Source: Abditibacterium sp. | GTDB taxonomy: Bacteria; Armatimonadota; Abditibacteriia; Abditibacteriales; Abditibacteriaceae | Direction: 5' to 3' | NCBI GenBank assembly: GCA_030448265.1 | Contig: JAUJNG010000010.1 | Coordinates: forward strand, 120,949-184,948 | DNA: 64,000 bases | In this document: positions 60,629 to 64,000 of the stretch, piece after piece | Numbering within the stretch: position 1 is the first letter of the stretch | Layout of the letters: each line of letters starts with the position of its first letter | Translations under genes and position numbers: made by a program | The notes under the pieces: model-generated | Databases searched by the model: none | Told to the model about the DNA's origin: nothing | Seen by the model: only the letters and a program-made list of their open reading frames with translations

Positions 60629-61411
60629 ATGCGAAACGCCGAGGAAATTCTCGCCGAAATGGGCGATTGGCAGAGCAATTTGCTCTTTCTGGGCAACGAT
60701 GGCCGCCAGTTGTTCGGCGACGCGCGCCTTTCCGTTTTTCGCTCGCCCGACGATTGGGCCGTGTTCGTCGAATTGCCGCATTACATGGTGGGCGCGATAG
60801 AATTTCGCAATTGGATTGGCTTTGCGGGCGCCTGCCAGGGCAGCATTTTCGACTCGCAAGTCCAGGAACTGGAACATTTGAGCGCCCTGGAAGAAACCCT
60901 TGATTTCCCCCTGCACGACGATGGGCGCTGGATTGGCGATCGCGCTGCTTTTTCGCTTGTGCTGCGCGGCGTTCGTTACGATTTCAAGCCTTCGACCGCC
61001 GACTACGCCGCCGCCGGAATCATCTTTTCCAACGACATGAGTGGCGCTGGATCCCTCGAACCGAGCCAATTGGTGCGCTTTGTGTCGCACCATTTAACTC
61101 ACCCGTTTCTGGCGAGCGAAACCGAGCTACGCCAACTCATTCTTCCCGAAGCGTGCGAGCAAATGACACTGTTTTTGCAGACCGCGTTGTGGCGGCATCC
61201 GTATTTTCTGCTCGATCTTGGCGACGAAGAAGAGGAGGATTTGGCGCCCGATTTCATCCCCAACATTCCCTGCTGGCAGATTCTGGCACGCGCCATCGCG
61301 TCGGGCGATTTGGGCGAGTGGAACGTCCAGGAGCCGTCAACTTTCAACACGTCGTGGCCCGCTTTGGAGGCCATCAACCAGGAAAATTCGCGGCTCGGTG
61401 GGTATTATTAG
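60629..61411 (+). CDS. Soluble protein of unknown function
   Basis: A 260-residue acidic protein. ATG 60629 has GGAGA 8 bp upstream. Features: 'VFVELPHYMVGAIEFRNWIG', a middle alpha/beta part and an acidic 'DLGDEEEEDLAPDF' loop. No signal peptide, helix-turn-helix or catalytic motif is seen. It is convergent with the TonB gene, with stops 2 bp apart. Confidence 0.6.
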   Translation: MRNAEEILAEMGDWQSNLLFLGNDGRQLFGDARLSVFRSPDDWAVFVELPHYMVGAIEFRNWIGFAGACQGSIFDSQVQELEHLSALEETLDFPLHDDGRWIGDRAAFSLVLRGVRYDFKPSTADYAAAGIIFSNDMSGAGSLEPSQLVRFVSHHLTHPFLASETELRQLILPEACEQMTLFLQTALWRHPYFLLDLGDEEEEDLAPDFIPNIPCWQILARAIASGDLGEWNVQEPSTFNTSWPALEAINQENSRLGGYY

Positions 61412-61413
61412 GC

Positions 61414-62601
61414 TCAACGCACCTCGAAATCGAAGCGGAAATTTTGGGTTGAACTCACCGCTTCGCCGTCGCGCAGCGCCGGTTTCCATTTCCAGCGTCG
61501 CAGCGCTTCCAACACCAGTTCATCGACAGTGGCGTTGCCCGACGAACCGCGCAAACTCGGCGAGGGCGAGCCGCTTTCCGAAACCTCGACGCGCACGCGC
61601 ACCGAAGCGCGAAACTCGGCGTTTTTGAGGTCTTCGGGCAAGCGCGGCTTGACCTGACGAACCGGAATCGCGTCGCGCGTGGCGCCTCTGGGACGCGGCG
61701 TCGGCGTGGGAAGGGGTCGCGGTGTGGGAGTGGGAAGGGGTCGCGGTGTGGGAGTGGGGCGCGGCGTGGGCGTTGGAGTGGGACGAGGCCTTGGAGTGGG
61801 CGTGGGAACGGGCGTGGGTGTCGGTGGAATCGGCGTGGGGCGCGGAGTTGGGGTGGGAATTGGGCTGGGCGTCGGTTTTGGCGATGGCGTGGGCGTAGGA
61901 ATCGGTTCCGGCGTCGGTTCGACGGGCGCGCCGGTGTTTGGCTCGCCGCCGTCAGCGTCGTCGGGTTGGTCGTTATCGGGCTGACTGCTCGTGTCTGGAG
62001 TGTCCTCGGCGCCCTTATCATCGGGGGAATCGCTGGAATTATCGCTTTTGTCGGCGTCTTCACTACCTTCGGGCGTTTTTTGCGATTGGGTGCCGTTTTC
62101 GTCCGGTTTTTCGTTTTCGTCCGGCTTTTTCGAGCTTGGAAGAGGCGAATCGTTGCCCTGCGGCGTGGGGGCGCTCTGGGGCGTCGGTTTTTTGTCGTTG
62201 GCCGCAGGCGCCGGTTTGGAGGGCGTCGCAGCTGGAAGAAGGTTGCGAGGCGCGGTTTTGGGAATTGGGCGCTTCACGGCCTGCGACGCGACGAGTTTGG
62301 GCGCCGGAGCGCGGCGCGGCGCAAGTTGCATCGTCTGGGGCACGGTTTTCGGCCTGACCCGCACCGACGCGCGCGCTTTACGCGCCTTTCGAGGGCGAGC
62401 CGCGCGCACCTGTCGAGGCCGCGACGTTTTCCTGCCTGCTGCCTTTTTTGCCGATTTGCTGCGCCCCGCGCTGGGGCGCAGAACCACTTCAAACCTCACT
62501 CGCCCTGGAGTTTCGACGCGCGATAACAGCGCCGCCGCTCCGCTCCACAAGAGAGCGTTGAGCAGAAGAGAAAGCGAGAGGGAAAGTAGAAAGCGCGACA
62601 C
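61414..62601 (-). CDS. tonB: TonB-like energy transducer
   Basis: A 395-residue protein with GTG start. One N-terminal anchor ('[20 protein letters not shown]', 5-25) is followed by a basic region. A long linker holds Ser/Asp/Pro then Pro-Thr repeats ('[19 protein letters not shown]', about 230-310). The C-terminal domain ('[17 protein letters not shown]', '[20 protein letters not shown]') is of TonB type. It couples inner-membrane proton force to outer-membrane receptors. ExbD and ExbB genes lie just upstream on the same strand; together they form one machine. The proline stretch spans the periplasm. Linker repeats at DNA level (61700-61920) are near-perfect. Confidence 0.88.
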   Translation of the reverse strand: MSRFLLSLSLSLLLNALLWSGAAALLSRVETPGRVRFEVVLRPSAGRSKSAKKAAGRKTSRPRQVRAARPRKARKARASVRVRPKTVPQTMQLAPRRAPAPKLVASQAVKRPIPKTAPRNLLPAATPSKPAPAANDKKPTPQSAPTPQGNDSPLPSSKKPDENEKPDENGTQSQKTPEGSEDADKSDNSSDSPDDKGAEDTPDTSSQPDNDQPDDADGGEPNTGAPVEPTPEPIPTPTPSPKPTPSPIPTPTPRPTPIPPTPTPVPTPTPRPRPTPTPTPRPTPTPRPLPTPTPRPLPTPTPRPRGATRDAIPVRQVKPRLPEDLKNAEFRASVRVRVEVSESGSPSPSLRGSSGNATVDELVLEALRRWKWKPALRDGEAVSSTQNFRFDFEVR

Positions 62602-62612
62602 GAGAAATTAAA

Positions 62613-62706
62613 AGTAAAGGCTAAAGGATGAAGGCTAAAGGATAAATCAGGCAGGGCTACGAAAACTGGAAGTGATTTAGCCTTCATCCTTTAGCCTTTA
62701 GCCTTT
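62613..62706. repeat. REP-like inverted repeat between tonB and exbD
   Basis: TAAAGGCTAAAGGATGAAGG (62615) and inverted GATTTAGCCTTCATCCTTTA (62674) with further TTTAGCC units. It is the same family as at 59215-59465. It forms the exbD stop codon and last residues ('EKG'). Confidence 0.75.
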
Positions 62707-63093
62707 CTCCTGAGTGGCAATCGAGAAGCGCGAAATGCCCGCCGCTCGCGCCGCGTCCATGCAGCGCACCACCAGGCCGTGCGACACGCGCGCGTCGGCG
62801 TTGATGAGCAGTTCCTGCCCGCGAATTCGCTTCAATGCCGCTTCCAAACCTGAAATGGGGAGCGGCGCGCGATTGAGAAACAGTCGTCCGGCGCGGTCGA
62901 TGGTGAGCGTCGGCGGCGCGGCGCTTTGGGCGGGCGCGGTTTTGGCGTCGGGAAGTTCGACGGGAAGCCCGTTCAATCGGGTGAGCGCCAGACTCGACAG
63001 CATGAAAAACACCAGCAGAAAAAACATGGTGTCGATCATGGGAATGATTTCGATGCGCGCCGGTTTGAGAGCGCGGCGCGATTTAAGCGTCAT
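62698..63093 (-). CDS. exbD: ExbD/TolR-like protein
   Basis: A 131-residue protein. One hydrophobic helix ('EIIPMIDTMFFLLVFFMLSS', about 14-34) carries the conserved Asp of ExbD/TolR in 'PMIDTMFFLLVF', the residue that moves protons. The periplasmic domain ends 'LVVRCMDAARAAGISRFSIA'. It overlaps exbB by 11 bp and its stop lies in a REP-like repeat. It forms the motor with ExbB and TonB. Confidence 0.92.
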   Translation of the reverse strand: MTLKSRRALKPARIEIIPMIDTMFFLLVFFMLSSLALTRLNGLPVELPDAKTAPAQSAAPPTLTIDRAGRLFLNRAPLPISGLEAALKRIRGQELLINADARVSHGLVVRCMDAARAAGISRFSIATQEKG

Positions 63094-63712
63094 TTTCGAC
63101 CTTCTGGCGCTCGCCCAGCACGTTGAGAAGCCGCGTCGCGCCGTGTTCGACTTCGCCTGTGAGCCTTCGCAGACGCGCCGTGAAATAACCGTAGGCGACG
63201 AAGGCGATCACGGCGAGGGTAATGCCGGTCGCGGTCGCGTAAAGCGCCTCGCCGATGCCGCTTAAAATCGCGTCGGAGTTGCCGCGTGAACGCGCTGTCG
63301 CGATGGCGTTGAAGGTTCCGATCATGCCGACGAGGGTTCCGAGCAGCCCCAGCAAAGGCGCGATAGTGGCGGTGGTTTCGAGGAGCGGCAGATACTTTTC
63401 CAGTTCGAGCCACGATTTTTGCGCGGTTTCTTCGACGCGCCGCTCGATTTGGGCGCCAGTTTCGTCGCGGTGATGCAAAATGGCGCGAAAACACGCCGCG
63501 AGCGGGCCGCGCTGCGATTCGCAGGCGTTTTGCGCGCCTTCAAAATCGCCGTTTTGAGTCAGAGCGACGGTTTTTTCGACGAAATCAGGCGAGTTTTTGG
63601 CGCTCGCAAACGCCATGAGGCGCTCGATGATGACCGCGACGCACGCTACGCACAGCAAAAGCAGGGGCCACATCACGAAGCCGCCCGCCTGGATAAATTG
63701 AAAAATTTGCAT
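63083..63712 (-). CDS. exbB: ExbB/TolQ-like proton channel protein
   Basis: A 209-residue protein. Start ATG 63712 ('MQIFQFIQAGGFVMWPLLLL'); an earlier ATG gives 13 more residues. Three helices (about 10-35, 110-135, 155-180) are seen, with 'LETTATIAPLLGLLGTLVGM' and 'ALYATATGITLAVIAFVAYG' as the conserved MotA/TolQ/ExbB segments. Together with ExbD it forms the proton-driven motor. The C-terminal end has the cytoplasmic 'GERQKVENDA'. Confidence 0.92.
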   Translation of the reverse strand: MQIFQFIQAGGFVMWPLLLLCVACVAVIIERLMAFASAKNSPDFVEKTVALTQNGDFEGAQNACESQRGPLAACFRAILHHRDETGAQIERRVEETAQKSWLELEKYLPLLETTATIAPLLGLLGTLVGMIGTFNAIATARSRGNSDAILSGIGEALYATATGITLAVIAFVAYGYFTARLRRLTGEVEHGATRLLNVLGERQKVENDA

Positions 63713-64000
63713 TGGAATCAGGGCTGATAAATCAATGAGGCACAGAGACACGGAGTTTTTATTTTTAGGAGTTAACGCAGTTGCAACTTTGGTCGAGGCG
63801 GGGCTTGTGCCCAGACGGGGATATAAAATCCTGTGTGTTTATTATGGGGGCATACCCCCGAGGACACCTTTAGACAGATATTATTTATTTGTGGGTGTGT
63901 AGTGGTTTAGGGGGCACAAAGACAAATAAAAAAAATCAGAAGAGGAAACGGCAGAAAAAAAACACAAAAACATGTTAACGGGTGACCGGTGGTCGTGTGG
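63713..64000. other. Non-coding end of the window
   Basis: No gene is supported. The first part is the leader of exbB on the minus strand. A short inverted repeat GGGGGCATACCCCC (63845-63858) is present. The last 150 bases are AT-rich and purine-rich, unlike the upstream DNA. I see no feature beyond that. Confidence 0.4.

Overview
The window looks like a chromosomal stretch of a diderm bacterium. An outer-membrane Omp85 protein, a very long TamB-like protein and a TonB-ExbB-ExbD set imply an outer membrane. A DUF1559-like pseudopilin, a copper-amine-oxidase-N-like domain on a secreted M48 protease, TrmFO, and abundant kinase, WD40 and ankyrin proteins are together most like Armatimonadota or a neighbouring lineage. 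That placement is inference; no rRNA gene is present to test it.

The window falls into two halves that meet at a pair of tRNA genes (Asp, Val) at 40.58-40.74 kb. The left half (1-40.6 kb) looks like accessory DNA. It starts with a truncated class III nucleotide cyclase resembling Pycsar PycC (1-668, minus), a Y-family DNA polymerase with a small partner, and a winged-helix replication-type protein. It ends with a 4.6-kb recombination module: HTH regulator, frameshifted Mrr-like nuclease, winged-helix protein, excisionase-like protein, and a large serine recombinase whose last codons run into tRNA-Asp. An IS1-family element and a CHAT-domain tail fragment lie between the cargo and this module.

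The centre (3.8-34.9 kb) is a run of plus-strand genes that look functionally linked. It opens with a Clp-type AAA+ ATPase and a protein carrying two Ser/Thr kinase domains, TPRs, membrane segments and a WD40 propeller. These are followed by a kinase-membrane-TPR protein, a zinc-ribbon-FHA-ABC transporter, an FHA protein with sigma-factor-like regions and a zf-HC2 protein. Next come more zinc-ribbon membrane proteins, small secreted SH3-like proteins, two giant ankyrin proteins, a pseudopilin, a C39-like peptidase, a WD40 protein and an M48 protease. Eight copies of one zinc-ribbon motif occur in six proteins. Three kinase domains beside two phosphothreonine-binding FHA domains suggest a phospho-relay acting on an exporter and on transcription. 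Three tRNA genes (Trp, Gly, a divergent His) are embedded here. Five copies of a promoter-like element (AATATC, 14-15 bp, CTCCATA or CTCTTTA) lie upstream of tRNAs and small genes.

The right half (41-63.7 kb) reads as chromosomal backbone, locally rich in GCGC runs. It holds a Gfo/Idh/MocA oxidoreductase, a secreted protein of unknown function, a PIG-L deacetylase, TamB-like protein, ECF sigma factor, Omp85, a small AT-rich ankyrin gene, a glycosyltransferase, Trm112-like protein, CCA-adding-type nucleotidyltransferase, TrmFO, a XerC/D-type recombinase, two small unknowns and TonB-ExbD-ExbB. Several palindromic repeats sit between these genes. Two 156-bp elements (17.8 and 59.3 kb) belong to one family, and a REP-like heptad repeat supplies the stop codons of trmFO and exbD.
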